64,000 nt of DNA from an uncultured Clostridia bacterium (lineage in GTDB: Bacteria > Bacillota > Clostridia > UBA1381), in assembly GCA_934476075.1 (NCBI GenBank), contig CAKSNH010000002.1, positions 204,816-268,815 on the forward strand, written 5' to 3'. The notes beneath the pieces were generated by a model, which did not search any database, was not told the DNA's origin, and saw only the letters and a list, made by a program, of their open reading frames with translations. Position numbers and translations under genes: made by a program. Positions 1-8,749 of the stretch are shown here, piece by piece (the stretch's first letter is position 1; the number at the start of each line of letters is the position of its first letter).

Positions 1-62
1 TGTTGTGTTTTAGATATTGCACATACATCCTAGAATTGACTTGCCGAGGGGAGGGGAATACA

Positions 63-239
63 GTGTCTGAAATCAGAGTTAAAGAAAATGAAACATTAGA
101 TAGTGCACTTCGTAGATTTAAACGCCAATGTGCCAAGTCAGGGGTAATGTCAGAAATCAGAAAACGTGAGCATTATGAAAAGCCTAGCGTAAGACGTAAA
201 AAGAAATCTGAAGCTGCTCGTAAGAGAAAATTTAAATAA
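63..239 (+). CDS. rpsU: 30S ribosomal protein bS21
   Basis: This is the small-subunit protein bS21, 58 residues, the usual family size. It begins SEIRVKENE, carries the FKRQCAKSG segment, and ends in a lysine/arginine-rich tail (RRKKKSEAARKRKFK) that contacts 16S rRNA. The start chosen is GTG at 63, preceded by a strong purine-rich site (gaggggagg, 46-54). The frame is open further upstream, but those extra residues do not resemble bS21. The next gene, yqeY, is its common partner in Firmicutes, so the two are probably cotranscribed. The promoter lies at or beyond the window edge. Confidence 0.97.
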   Translation: MSEIRVKENETLDSALRRFKRQCAKSGVMSEIRKREHYEKPSVRRKKKSEAARKRKFK

Positions 240-352
240 TATATTTTTATTGATTTTATCCGTTCGCTTTGCGTGAATATCTTAAATGGGTAAGATAGAG
301 GATAAGCTAAATTTTTTGTCGCAATACCCAATGCGGCGGATTGGAACTTATT

Positions 353-799
353 ATGTCGCTCAAAGAAAGATTGGCCGATGATTTAAAATCGGCAATGAAA
401 GATAAAGATGTTGTCCGCAAGAATGCAATACAAATGATTCGTGCAGGTGTGTTGCAAGTGGAAAAAGATAACAAGGTAACTCTTGATGATGAAGGTATTA
501 TAGAAGTCGTTTCCAAGCAGTTAAAACAGCGTAAGGACGTACTCCCAGATTATGAAAAGAGTGGCCGAGACGATTTAATCGCCGATTTGAAGGCGGAAAT
601 GGATGTTTTAATGCAATATTTGCCGGAGCAATTATCTCCTGAGGAGATTGAAAAGATTGTTGCGGAGGCTATAAACTCAACAGGCGCATCTTCCATGAAG
701 GATATGGGCAAAATCATGGCGGCTGTTATGCCTAAGGTTAAAGGCAGAGCTGATGGCAAAGCTATCAACGTGGCTGCTAAGAAACTATTGAGCTTATAA
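353..799 (+). CDS. yqeY: YqeY/GatB-like domain protein
   Basis: A 148-residue protein of the YqeY family, which shares an all-helical domain with the tail of the amidotransferase subunit GatB; its own role is not firmly established. The family opening MSLKERLADDLKSAMK and the segment LMQYLPEQLS are present. The start is ATG 353, which gives the normal family length. An upstream in-frame TTG at 341 has its purine stretch directly against it and is a poor start. It follows rpsU by 113 bases and is closed by a strong terminator at about 848. The rpsU-yqeY order is conserved in Firmicutes. Confidence 0.93.
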   Translation: MSLKERLADDLKSAMKDKDVVRKNAIQMIRAGVLQVEKDNKVTLDDEGIIEVVSKQLKQRKDVLPDYEKSGRDDLIADLKAEMDVLMQYLPEQLSPEEIEKIVAEAINSTGASSMKDMGKIMAAVMPKVKGRADGKAINVAAKKLLSL

Positions 800-847
800 A
801 ATAATTTGATTATTTTATCACATAATAAAAAATATGCCGTAAGGCTG

Positions 848-881
848 AGAGGGCGTTGCTTATGCAAGGCCCTCTTTTGTT
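848..881 (+). terminator. Rho-independent terminator after yqeY
   Basis: The stem agagggc (848-854) pairs with gccctct (869-875), and an inner ttgc/gcaa stem closes on a ttat loop. A run ttttgtttt follows. It ends the rpsU-yqeY transcript before the helicase gene. Confidence 0.9.
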
Positions 882-917
882 TTACCTCAGACTATTACAC
901 AAAGGAACAAACAAGCC

Positions 918-3023
918 ATGAATTTTATTGAGTATTTGAAAGAAAACCACAATATAATACTTAATCCGCAGCAACAACAGGCGGTACAGACGATTGACGG
1001 TGCGGTACTGCTGCTTGCTGTGCCCGGCAGCGGCAAAACTACGGTTGTGATAGCGAGAATAGGCAATATGATATATAATCATAATGTGCCGCCGAGCGAG
1101 ATTTTGACGCTCACATTCAGCGTTGCGGCGGCTAGGGATATGCGTGAAAGATATGTCGGCATATTCGGCGATGAATTTGCGGGTGAATTGCAGTTTAAAA
1201 CAATTCACAGCTTTTGTTTTGGTGTGATACGTCAGTATGAACGTGCGATGAATACCCGTGCATTTGATGTGATAGAGAATAATTCCAAGATAATTAAGCA
1301 AATATATCTGCATCTGTACAAGGAATTTGCTGGGGAGGACACAATAAAGGAAATAGTGCAGAATATCAGCTATTGCAAGAATATGATGTTTACAAAAGAG
1401 CAAATGGCGGATATTGATATTCCCGAATGTGAGTTTGCCGATATTTATAACGCATATGAAAATTATAAACGCCGGAACGGGCTTATGGATTATGACGATA
1501 TGCTGAATTATGCACTGATAATATTGAGAAAATACCCCGAAATATTGGGATATTATCAGAATAAATTCAGATATTTTAATGTTGATGAGGCACAGGACAC
1601 GTCTTTTATTCAGCATGAAATTATCAGATTGCTGGTGAGCAAAAACAATAATATATTCATGGTGGGCGATGAGGACCAGAGTATATACGGTTTCCGTGCG
1701 GCGTTCCCGAAGGCACTGCTTGAATTTAAAAATACATACAAAGATGCAAAAGTGCTGCTGATGGAACAAAATTACCGTTCGACAAAACGAATAGTTGACA
1801 AAGCAAACAGATTTATCCGACAGAACAAGGACAGATATGCAAAGAATATGTTTTGTACAAACGATGTCGGAAGTATGATAAAAGAAACGGAGTTTGACGA
1901 CTGCAATGAACAGTACGAATATATATGCAATTTGGCAAAGAATAAAAGTCACGATGAGAGCATTGCGGTGTTGTACCGAAATAATGACTCGGCTGTACCG
2001 ATAGTCGATATGTTTGAACATGAAAATGTACCGTTTTTTATTCGTGAAAATGTGCCTACATTTTTTACGCATTTCATTGTGAATGATATTAAATGCTTTA
2101 TAAATTTGGCTTTTGATATGGGCAATATTGATATATTTGAGCGGATATATTATAAAATGAATTGCGGTATCACAAAGAAAATGATAGAATTTATCAAGAG
2201 CAAAAATATAAAAAATGTGTTTGAAACATTGCTTGATTATCCCGATTTGCCCGAATATACCAACGATAAAATTGTAGATATTAAATATTGTTTTAAAAAA
2301 TTGGCTGATATGAAACCGAGTACGGCGATAGAATTTATTGAGGCGGAAATGGGATATGCGACTAATTTGCGTAATCTTGCAAATAACGGATATTCACGGG
2401 AAATATTGTTGCAGAAAATGAATGTGCTGAAAACCATTGCAGCTAAACAAGGCACTTTGACGGATTTTTTGGAAAGGCTGAATAAACTTGAAGAAATTAT
2501 GCTTAATTCGGCAATGGATAAAAATGCGGTTGTGCTGTCTACGGTACATTCAAGCAAGGGCTTGGAATTTGATAAGGTGGTTATAATCGATGCAGTGGAG
2601 GGACAATTCCCAAACAGGGAAAGCGTCAGATTATTGGACAAGGAAAATGACAGGTCGGCATATGAGGGGGAAGTACGGCTGTTTTATGTAGGAATGACCC
2701 GTGCAAAGAGTGAACTTGAATTTTTGACGGCGAAAATGTTAAACGGCAAAGCAATCAGAAAATCCAGATTTGTCAAATATGTTATGTACAAACCCGAAAC
2801 AAAAAAGAAATTGGTTAAAGAGATTGAGAAAGTTGCTGTTAAGGCGGTGCATATAGATATTAAAGATTATGCGGTCGGAACGAAAATAGTGCATACCAAA
2901 TTTGGTGAGGGGACAATTAAAAAGCTGGATTATGATACGGCGGTTATAGATTTTGTCCGCTGCGGTGACAAGACGCTGTCGCTTACGATATGTGTGAAAA
3001 ATAATTTGATAAAAAAGGTTTAG
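918..3023 (+). CDS. UvrD/Rep-family ATP-dependent DNA helicase
   Basis: A 701-residue superfamily 1A helicase, predicted to unwind DNA 3' to 5' in repair or replication restart. Motifs appear in order: Q motif near residues 15-23, Walker A VPGSGKTT (35-42), motif II DEAQD (223-227), motif III GDEDQSIYGFRAA (about 250-262), motif IV EQNYRST (283-289), STVHSSKGLEF and LFYVGMTRAK near 545-600. The C-terminal 60 residues (VGTKIVHTKFGEGTI) resemble the small Tudor-like tail found in PcrA/UvrD. It is a little shorter than PcrA (about 740), so a second, accessory UvrD-like helicase is more likely than the main PcrA. The macrodomain gene follows, with its ribosome site overlapping this stop codon, so the two form an operon. 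Confidence 0.92.
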   Translation: MNFIEYLKENHNIILNPQQQQAVQTIDGAVLLLAVPGSGKTTVVIARIGNMIYNHNVPPSEILTLTFSVAAARDMRERYVGIFGDEFAGELQFKTIHSFCFGVIRQYERAMNTRAFDVIENNSKIIKQIYLHLYKEFAGEDTIKEIVQNISYCKNMMFTKEQMADIDIPECEFADIYNAYENYKRRNGLMDYDDMLNYALIILRKYPEILGYYQNKFRYFNVDEAQDTSFIQHEIIRLLVSKNNNIFMVGDEDQSIYGFRAAFPKALLEFKNTYKDAKVLLMEQNYRSTKRIVDKANRFIRQNKDRYAKNMFCTNDVGSMIKETEFDDCNEQYEYICNLAKNKSHDESIAVLYRNNDSAVPIVDMFEHENVPFFIRENVPTFFTHFIVNDIKCFINLAFDMGNIDIFERIYYKMNCGITKKMIEFIKSKNIKNVFETLLDYPDLPEYTNDKIVDIKYCFKKLADMKPSTAIEFIEAEMGYATNLRNLANNGYSREILLQKMNVLKTIAAKQGTLTDFLERLNKLEEIMLNSAMDKNAVVLSTVHSSKGLEFDKVVIIDAVEGQFPNRESVRLLDKENDRSAYEGEVRLFYVGMTRAKSELEFLTAKMLNGKAIRKSRFVKYVMYKPETKKKLVKEIEKVAVKAVHIDIKDYAVGTKIVHTKFGEGTIKKLDYDTAVIDFVRCGDKTLSLTICVKNNLIKKV

Positions 3024-3033
3024 GAGGTATGGA

Positions 3034-3576
3034 ATGATGATTAACAGTGAAACAAAAATTGAATATATACTAGGGGATATTACAAAAGTTAATGATGTTG
3101 ATGCAATAGTAAATGCGGCAAATAATACTCTGCTTGGCGGCGGTGGTGTTGACGGAGCAATCCATCGTGCGGCAGGTATGAAATTGCTTAAAGAATGTAT
3201 AACACTCGGAGGTTGCAAGACAGGTGAAGCGAAAATAACAGGGGCATATAAGCTGCCTTGTAAATATATTATTCATACAGTAGGACCTGTTTGGCACAGA
3301 GGTAAACGCAATGAAGATGAATTATTGGCAAGCTGCTATTATAATTCATTAAAAGTAGCTGAGGAAAATAAAATCCGCACTGTTGCATTTCCGTCCATAT
3401 CGACGGGAATATACTCGTTCCCGACAGAAAGAGCGGCGAAAATTGCTGTCGGTACGGTGCGTGATTATGTGAAAAAACACAGCGGAGTGTTTGACAGAAT
3501 AGTGTGGGTATTGTTTGACGAGAACACAAGAGATATTTATAAAGCGGAAATAGATAAAAATCCGGAATTGCTGTAA
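3034..3576 (+). CDS. Macrodomain protein, O-acetyl-ADP-ribose deacetylase-like
   Basis: A 180-residue stand-alone macrodomain of the YmdB/MacroD type, which binds ADP-ribose and usually removes acetyl or ADP-ribosyl groups. The ligand-binding segments are clear: GDIT (14-17), NAANNTLLGGGGVDGAIH (27-44) and the phosphate loop PSISTGIYSFP (120-130). The aggagg site at 3022-3027 overlaps the helicase stop; ATG 3034 or the adjacent ATG 3037 could be the start. It is cotranscribed with the helicase and ends in a hairpin that includes its own stop codon. The substrate cannot be told from sequence. Confidence 0.93.
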   Translation: MMINSETKIEYILGDITKVNDVDAIVNAANNTLLGGGGVDGAIHRAAGMKLLKECITLGGCKTGEAKITGAYKLPCKYIIHTVGPVWHRGKRNEDELLASCYYNSLKVAEENKIRTVAFPSISTGIYSFPTERAAKIAVGTVRDYVKKHSGVFDRIVWVLFDENTRDIYKAEIDKNPELL

Positions 3577-3599
3577 AACAGCAGTTCCGGATTTTTTGT
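3561..3599 (+). terminator. Terminator overlapping the macrodomain stop codon
   Basis: The stem tccggaattgctg (3561-3573) pairs with cagcagttccgga (3579-3591) with one mismatch, followed by tttttt. The stop codon TAA (3574-3576) sits in the loop, so the last codons double as terminator stem. Confidence 0.9.
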
Positions 3600-3675
3600 T
3601 TAATTTGTAGGAATTTGCGAAAATGCAATGACGAAAAATCGAAAATGCTACATTATTCCTATGCCCACAGGCGGT

Positions 3676-4566
3676 TTATATAAATATATTTATCAGTCCG
3701 ATTAAAAAACCGATTAGTGCACCTAAATTGACTATTGAATTCAATTCATTTTTCATTACGGATAACACCAAATCTTCAATGTCTTTTATGTCCATTTCGT
3801 TGACCTTGTTTTCAACTATGGTTGCAATGTCCACCTGATGCATTATATCGTTTATATTTTTTGATACCAAATTTTGATATACATCTGATAAAATATCGGA
3901 AATTTTATCGTTTGAAAGCTCAAAATTTGCAAAAATATGCGCAATGGATTTTTCTTCGGATTTAGTTATTTCGTCGCGTATAAACGGAAGTAATTTTTCA
4001 TAGCCGTGCTCAGACACATATTGGTTTACATGATTGGCGATTGGTTCTGCAAATGAATCGAGAAGTTTATCGTTCGCAAAAAGAGCAAGCATAACATTTT
4101 CCTGAATTTTGTTTTTAACTGCATTTAAACCCTCGGTCGCAATAATGTCGCCGATATTCATTTTCTCGGCAGTGGATATGATTTTTCGGCAAAGCATATC
4201 ACCGAAATTGTTTTTTTCAACGGAATAGTCCTCCTCGCTGAAATAACCCGATAAATATTCCTTTAATGACTTATCGGAATTTAGAACATTCAGAACTTTA
4301 TTTATTATATTGTCCTTTATTTCATTAGACATAAATATTTTTTCCAAATCATCGTTTGTAACAAGTTTGCTGCCAATCGCAACTCCCAAAGCTTTGGCAA
4401 GCTGATTTTTTCGTTTTGGAATAATGCCCGGGGTAAAGGGTAGGGTAAAACTACCGATTTTTACAGGCTTTAATGGTCTGAAAAGCATTTTAACTGCAAG
4501 AAAATTAGTAAAATACCCGATTACAGAACCGATTATCGGTCCTGTGATAATATTTACAATATTCAT
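3676..4566 (-). CDS. DUF445 family membrane protein
   Basis: A 296-residue DUF445 (YheB/YtlC-type) protein of unknown function. The N-terminus is a membrane segment (about 1-25) followed by the family motif FLAVKMLFRP and FTPGIIPKRK. The middle is helical and charged, and the C-terminus is a second hydrophobic segment (LGALIGFLIGLINIFI). This fits a protein anchored at both ends with a central soluble domain. It starts 15 bases after argH stops on the same strand, with a GGAG site, so it is the third gene of the argG-argH transcript. Some DUF445 proteins in sporeformers are linked to sporulation, but nothing here shows that. Confidence 0.85.
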   Translation of the reverse strand: MNIVNIITGPIIGSVIGYFTNFLAVKMLFRPLKPVKIGSFTLPFTPGIIPKRKNQLAKALGVAIGSKLVTNDDLEKIFMSNEIKDNIINKVLNVLNSDKSLKEYLSGYFSEEDYSVEKNNFGDMLCRKIISTAEKMNIGDIIATEGLNAVKNKIQENVMLALFANDKLLDSFAEPIANHVNQYVSEHGYEKLLPFIRDEITKSEEKSIAHIFANFELSNDKISDILSDVYQNLVSKNINDIMHQVDIATIVENKVNEMDIKDIEDLVLSVMKNELNSIVNLGALIGFLIGLINIFI

Positions 4567-4581
4567 TATATCAACTCCGAA

Positions 4582-5952
4582 CTATGCAAGATAAGTCTTT
4601 GCAATATTGATAGCCTTTTCAACAGTTTCTTTTGCCGGCCCGCCGATAATCTTTCTTCCGTTTACACAGGTTGTCATACTGATTGCGTCGTATATATCGT
4701 CCTCAAACATATCCGAACAAGCTTTGTACTCTTCCATTGTAAGGTCGTCAAGAGCTTTGTTGTGTTCAAGAGCATAGAATACCATTTTGCCGACAACAGC
4801 GTGTGCCTCTCTGAACGGCAAGCCTTTTTTAACAAGATAATCCGCAACGTCGGTAGCGTTTGTAAATCCGCCCTTTGCTCCTTGCAGCATATTTTCTTTT
4901 TTAACTGTCATGGTTGAAATCATATCACAGAATACAGGCAGACAAAGCTTTACGGTGTCGATAGCGTCAAAAATAGGTTCTTTGTCCTCCTGCATATCTT
5001 TATTGTATGCAAGCGGAATACCTTTCATAGTGGTTAAAAGTCCCATCAAGTGACCGTATACACGTCCTGTTTTGCCACGGATAAGCTCGGCGACGTCAGG
5101 GTTCTTCTTCTGCGGCATAATGCTCGAACCTGTTGAATAAGCATCGTCCATTTCAACAAAAGAAAATTCGTGACTGCTCCACAAAATAAGTTCCTCCGAG
5201 AAACGGCTAAGGTGCATCATAACAAGTGACAGACAGCTTGCAAGCTCAATGGCGAAATCCCTGTCGCTTACACCGTCAAGAGAATTAAGCGTTACGCCGT
5301 CAAAACCCAGTTGCTCCGCTACAAATTCTCTGTCAAGAGGATAGGTAGTGCCTGCCAATGCACCGCTGCCCAAAGGCAATACATTGGTACGTCTGCGGCA
5401 ATCGTCCAAACGCTCATAATCACGCTTGAACATTTCAAAATATGCCATTAAATGATGTGCAAAGGTTATAGGCTGTGCCTTTTGAAGATGAGTGTATCCC
5501 GGCATGATTGTTTCGGTGTGCTTACTTGCAAGGTCTACAAGAGTTTGCAAAGTGTGCTTTAACATATCACGGATAACTTCCGTTTCGTCCATAAGATACA
5601 TTCTTATGTCAAGTGCGACTTGGTCGTTACGGCTTCTGCCTGTGTGTAAGCGTTTGCCGCTGTCGCCGATACGCTCAATCAGTATTTTTTCGATGTTCAT
5701 GTGAATATCTTCCGCATCAATTTCAAATTCGATTTTGCCGGCTTCAATATCCGCAAGAATATTTTTTAGTTCGGCAACAATCTTGTCTGCGTCCTCCTGC
5801 GGTATAATTCCCTGTCTGCCAAGCATGGTTGCGTGTGCGATACTGCCTTTTATGTCCTGCTTGTACATTCTTTGGTCAAAACGAATAGATGAGTTGAAGT
5901 CATCTACATTTTTTGCTGTTCCTTTTTGGAAACGTCCGCCCCATAATTTCAT
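4582..5952 (-). CDS. argH: Argininosuccinate lyase
   Basis: A 456-residue enzyme of the fumarase/aspartase superfamily that splits argininosuccinate into arginine and fumarate, the last step of arginine synthesis. The start MKLWGGRFQKGTAKNVDDFN, the HTGRSRNDQVALD substrate segment, the TDVADYLVKKG segment near the C-terminus and the superfamily signature GSSIMPQKKNPD are all present. A site GAAAGGAT precedes ATG 5952. It follows argG on the minus strand, but a terminator-like hairpin separates the two, so argH may be made in lower amount than argG or from a further promoter. Confidence 0.98.
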   Translation of the reverse strand: MKLWGGRFQKGTAKNVDDFNSSIRFDQRMYKQDIKGSIAHATMLGRQGIIPQEDADKIVAELKNILADIEAGKIEFEIDAEDIHMNIEKILIERIGDSGKRLHTGRSRNDQVALDIRMYLMDETEVIRDMLKHTLQTLVDLASKHTETIMPGYTHLQKAQPITFAHHLMAYFEMFKRDYERLDDCRRRTNVLPLGSGALAGTTYPLDREFVAEQLGFDGVTLNSLDGVSDRDFAIELASCLSLVMMHLSRFSEELILWSSHEFSFVEMDDAYSTGSSIMPQKKNPDVAELIRGKTGRVYGHLMGLLTTMKGIPLAYNKDMQEDKEPIFDAIDTVKLCLPVFCDMISTMTVKKENMLQGAKGGFTNATDVADYLVKKGLPFREAHAVVGKMVFYALEHNKALDDLTMEEYKACSDMFEDDIYDAISMTTCVNGRKIIGGPAKETVEKAINIAKTYLA

Positions 5953-5974
5953 ATGTGGTTCAATCCTTTCAGTT

Positions 5975-6006
5975 TATTTTAAAAAAGGGGTGCTTATTGC
6001 ACCCCT
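5975..6006 (-). terminator. Terminator-like hairpin between argG and argH
   Basis: Read on the minus strand, the stem aggggtgc (6006-5999) pairs with gcacccct (5993-5986) around a 5-base loop, followed by tttttt. It lies between argG and argH, so it would reduce or stop transcription before argH unless readthrough is regulated. Confidence 0.82.
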
Positions 6007-6022
6007 CAAAGAGTTATATTAA

Positions 6023-7240
6023 TTATTTAATACCGTTCTTTTTCTTCATCATAGCACGAACTTTCAGCGGCAGACCGTATAGGTTGATGAAACCTTCCGC
6101 ATCTTTGTGGCTGTATAGTTCATGGCTGTCACCAAAGCTTGCAATATCTTCATTGTATAGTGAATACGGAGATTTTGCACCGGCAGGAGTTACGCTGCCT
6201 TTGTAAAGTTTAAGTCTGACTTCGCCTGTAACATATTCGTCCATAACATCAAACATAGCAGACATTGATTCACGAAGCGGTGTAAACCATTTGCCGTCAT
6301 ATACAAGTTCGGCAAACTTAACAGCTGACTGACGCTTAAAGCTTTGAGTATCTCTGTCAAGGCAAAGATATTCAAGTTCCTGAATAGCTGTGTAAAGAAT
6401 TGTACCGCCCGGAGTTTCATACACACCTCTTGATTTCATACCGACAAGTCTGTCCTCAACGATGTCTGCGATACCAACGCCGTATTCGCCGCCGATTTTG
6501 TTAAGAGCTTCAACAAGAGGTCTTGGGTCCATCTTTTGACCGTCAAGAGATACAGGTTCGCCTTTTTCAAAACCGATTGTGATATATTTTGGAGTTTCAG
6601 GAGCTTTTTCGGGAGAAACACCCAATTTCAACAAGCTGTCAAGCTGAGGTTCGTTAGCAGGGTCTTCCAAATCCATACCTTCGTGGCTGATGTGCCAGAT
6701 GTTTCTGTCACGAGAATACAAATCTTTCTTTGTAACAGGAATTTCGATACCGTGAGCCTCTGCATAATCAACAGCGTCTTCACGAGATTTAATATCCCAA
6801 ATTCTCCAAGGAGCAATAATTTTAAGTGTCGGGTCAAGTGCTTTGATGCCCAATTCAAAACGAACCTGGTCATTACCTTTACCGGTAGCACCGTGACAGA
6901 TAGCAACCGCACCTTCCTTGTGTGCGATTTCAACCAATCTCTTTGCGATGATAGGTCTTGCGTGCGAAGTACCAAGAAGGTATTTGCCTTCGTATACAGC
7001 ACCTGCTTTTAGTGTAGGGAAAATATAATCTTTTACATATTCATCTCTTAGGTCTTCGATGTAAAGTTTAGATGCACCCGCTTTTTTTGCACGTTCGTCC
7101 AAACCGTCGGTTTCCTTACCCTGACCAACATCACCGCAAACCGCAATTACATCATAATCATAGTTTTCCTTCAACCAAGGAATGATGATTGATGTATCCA
7201 AACCGCCTGAATACGCTAATACAACTTTTTCTTTGCTCAT
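6023..7240 (-). CDS. argG: Argininosuccinate synthase
   Basis: A 405-residue enzyme that condenses citrulline and aspartate using ATP. The N-terminal P-loop is AYSGGLDTS near residues 8-16. Further family segments are CHGATGKGNDQVRFE and the aspartate/citrulline-binding region near SYSRDRN-like positions (LYSRDRNIWHISHEG). The start is ATG 7240, preceded by GGAGAAATA. The frame stays open 37 codons upstream, but that part does not resemble the family. The leader of about 135 bases holds a repeat that may be an operator. It is followed by argH and a DUF445 gene. Confidence 0.98.
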   Translation of the reverse strand: MSKEKVVLAYSGGLDTSIIIPWLKENYDYDVIAVCGDVGQGKETDGLDERAKKAGASKLYIEDLRDEYVKDYIFPTLKAGAVYEGKYLLGTSHARPIIAKRLVEIAHKEGAVAICHGATGKGNDQVRFELGIKALDPTLKIIAPWRIWDIKSREDAVDYAEAHGIEIPVTKKDLYSRDRNIWHISHEGMDLEDPANEPQLDSLLKLGVSPEKAPETPKYITIGFEKGEPVSLDGQKMDPRPLVEALNKIGGEYGVGIADIVEDRLVGMKSRGVYETPGGTILYTAIQELEYLCLDRDTQSFKRQSAVKFAELVYDGKWFTPLRESMSAMFDVMDEYVTGEVRLKLYKGSVTPAGAKSPYSLYNEDIASFGDSHELYSHKDAEGFINLYGLPLKVRAMMKKKNGIK

Positions 7241-7326
7241 ATTATTTCTCCAATCCGCCATAAAATGGCTATGTATTTTGTAAAACAGGGAATACGAAAA
7301 AATCGCATTCAAAAGCAAGTGATTTT

Positions 7327-7347
7327 TTGCAATTATACTTGCAATTA
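7327..7347 (-). promoter_or_regulatory. Direct repeat/near palindrome in the argG leader
   Basis: The 9-base word ttgcaatta occurs twice (7327-7335 and 7339-7347) with a 3-base gap. The overlapping 7328-7343 stretch tgcaattatacttgca is a near-palindrome. Its place between the predicted promoter and argG fits a repressor site such as ArgR, but it is not a clear match to the ArgR consensus. Confidence 0.35.
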
Positions 7348-7381
7348 CCACTCATTTAATGATAAAATATTTACATTGATT

Positions 7382-7410
7382 ATTATATACTATTAAAACG
7401 AATTGTGCAA
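7382..7410 (-). promoter_or_regulatory. Possible argG promoter
   Basis: On the minus strand a perfect -10 TATAAT (7387-7382) lies 17 bases after a weak -35 TTGCAC (7410-7405). The intergenic stretch 7241-7497 separates divergent argG and ruvC and holds no gene. Confidence 0.45.
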
Positions 7411-7497
7411 GACAAAATATTATCTTTTTTATATATTTCGGTTTTATACAATTTTGTGTATATTTATACTATGTTTTTTGGGAAAGGTAAATAAAAA

Positions 7498-7992
7498 ATG
7501 CGTATTATAGGAATTGACCCCGGATATGCCATAGTTGGAGTAGGGGCTGTGGATTACAGGGGGAATAAGTTTGTCGGAGCGGAGTATGGGGCGATTACAA
7601 CGCCTGCCGGTATGCCCACGCCCGAACGGCTCAGAATAATATACAGTGAGATAAGCGAGGTTTTGGATTCATACAAGCCCGATGCGGTTGCGATTGAAGA
7701 ATTATTTTTTAACAACAATGCAAAGACCGCCATCACTGTCGGACAGGCAAGGGGAGTATTGGTGGTTGCGGCGGCAAACCGTAATATACCTATATATGAG
7801 TACACCCCGTTGCAGATAAAACAGGCACTGACGGGCTACGGCAGAGCGGACAAAAAGCAAATGCAGAATATGGTTAAAATGATGCTAGGGTTAAATGCGA
7901 TACCAAAACCCGATGATGCCGCCGACGCACTTGCCGCCGCAATTTGCCATGCACATTCATACAGAATGAATAATATTACAGGTATGAGTTGA
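7498..7992 (+). CDS. ruvC: Holliday junction resolvase RuvC
   Basis: A 164-residue endonuclease that cuts Holliday junctions symmetrically with RuvAB. The four acidic catalytic positions of the RNase H-like fold can be placed: D7 (GIDPG), E67 or E68 (AIEELFF), D140 and D143 (PDDAADALA). The length is normal. ATG 7498 has an AAAGG site about 10 bases upstream. It is divergent from argG and lies 133 bases before ruvA, which appears to have its own promoter. Confidence 0.97.
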   Translation: MRIIGIDPGYAIVGVGAVDYRGNKFVGAEYGAITTPAGMPTPERLRIIYSEISEVLDSYKPDAVAIEELFFNNNAKTAITVGQARGVLVVAAANRNIPIYEYTPLQIKQALTGYGRADKKQMQNMVKMMLGLNAIPKPDDAADALAAAICHAHSYRMNNITGMS

Positions 7993-8077
7993 TTTTATGC
8001 AGAATATACAGTGCATTAAAATACAAAATATACAATAATTTAATGAAAACAGTAACAAAAATGTAACATTAATTTGA

Positions 8078-8106
8078 TTGACAGAATATTGTTTTACATA
8101 TAAGAT
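8078..8106 (+). promoter_or_regulatory. Predicted sigma-A promoter for ruvAB
   Basis: A consensus -35 TTGACA (8078-8083), a 17-base spacer and TAAGAT (8101-8106) precede the ruvA ribosome site, suggesting ruvAB and the following genes can be transcribed apart from ruvC. Confidence 0.55.
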
Positions 8107-8125
8107 ATAAATGAGGGGTTTTTTG

Positions 8126-8719
8126 ATGTTTTATTATATAAAAGGTGAAATAGCACATAAAGGTGAAAATTTTGTTGCCGTTGATGTGAACGGTGTTTGT
8201 TATAAAATATATACGTCGCTTTCGTGCATTGGCAGATGCGGTGAAGTGGGCGGAAAGGCTAAGTTTTTTACACATCTTCATCTGCGTGAGGATATTATGG
8301 ATTTATACGGATTTACCACGCAGGAAGAACTTACTATGTTTGAACATTTGATTTCGGTTACGGGGGTAGGTCCGAAAGCGGGACTTTCCATATTGTCGGT
8401 TACATCGCCCGAAAAATTTGCACTTGCGGTTGTGACGGGGGATACAAAAACTTTGACAAAGGCATCGGGAGTAGGCCCGAAAATGGCACAGAGGGTTATT
8501 TTGGAGCTGAAAGACCGATTGAAAAATGAGGATATATCGGCTGTTATGGATATTGATGATGATATGGATTACAGCGGTGACAGCATGGGCGAGGCGGTAA
8601 ATGCACTTGTTGTGCTCGGATATGCTCCGCAGGAGGCGAAAAAAGCCATTGTCGGTGCGGACAGCTGTGGCAGTGTTGAGGAAATAATAAAATTTGCATT
8701 GAAGAAATTGATGAAATAA
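8126..8719 (+). CDS. ruvA: Holliday junction DNA-binding protein RuvA
   Basis: A 197-residue RuvA, the tetrameric junction-binding partner of the RuvB motor. It has the N-terminal OB-fold (MFYYIKGEIAHKGENF), two helix-hairpin-helix signatures (SVTGVGPKAG and ASGVGPKMAQR), an acidic linker (DIDDDMDYSGD) and the C-terminal RuvB-binding domain (EAVNALVVLGYAPQEAKKAI). ATG 8126 is chosen because a gagggg site sits 7 bases upstream and the protein then starts as the family does; ATG 8111 precedes that site. ruvB follows after 30 bases. Confidence 0.97.
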   Translation: MFYYIKGEIAHKGENFVAVDVNGVCYKIYTSLSCIGRCGEVGGKAKFFTHLHLREDIMDLYGFTTQEELTMFEHLISVTGVGPKAGLSILSVTSPEKFALAVVTGDTKTLTKASGVGPKMAQRVILELKDRLKNEDISAVMDIDDDMDYSGDSMGEAVNALVVLGYAPQEAKKAIVGADSCGSVEEIIKFALKKLMK

Positions 8720-8749
8720 TAGTTAAATATTAAAGGAAGGAGAAAAATT

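Noticed and set aside
882..2072. A 396-codon open frame on the minus strand
   Set aside because: It lies antisense within the helicase gene, whose motifs are all intact; the reverse product is cysteine-, isoleucine- and histidine-rich with no domain and no ribosome site.
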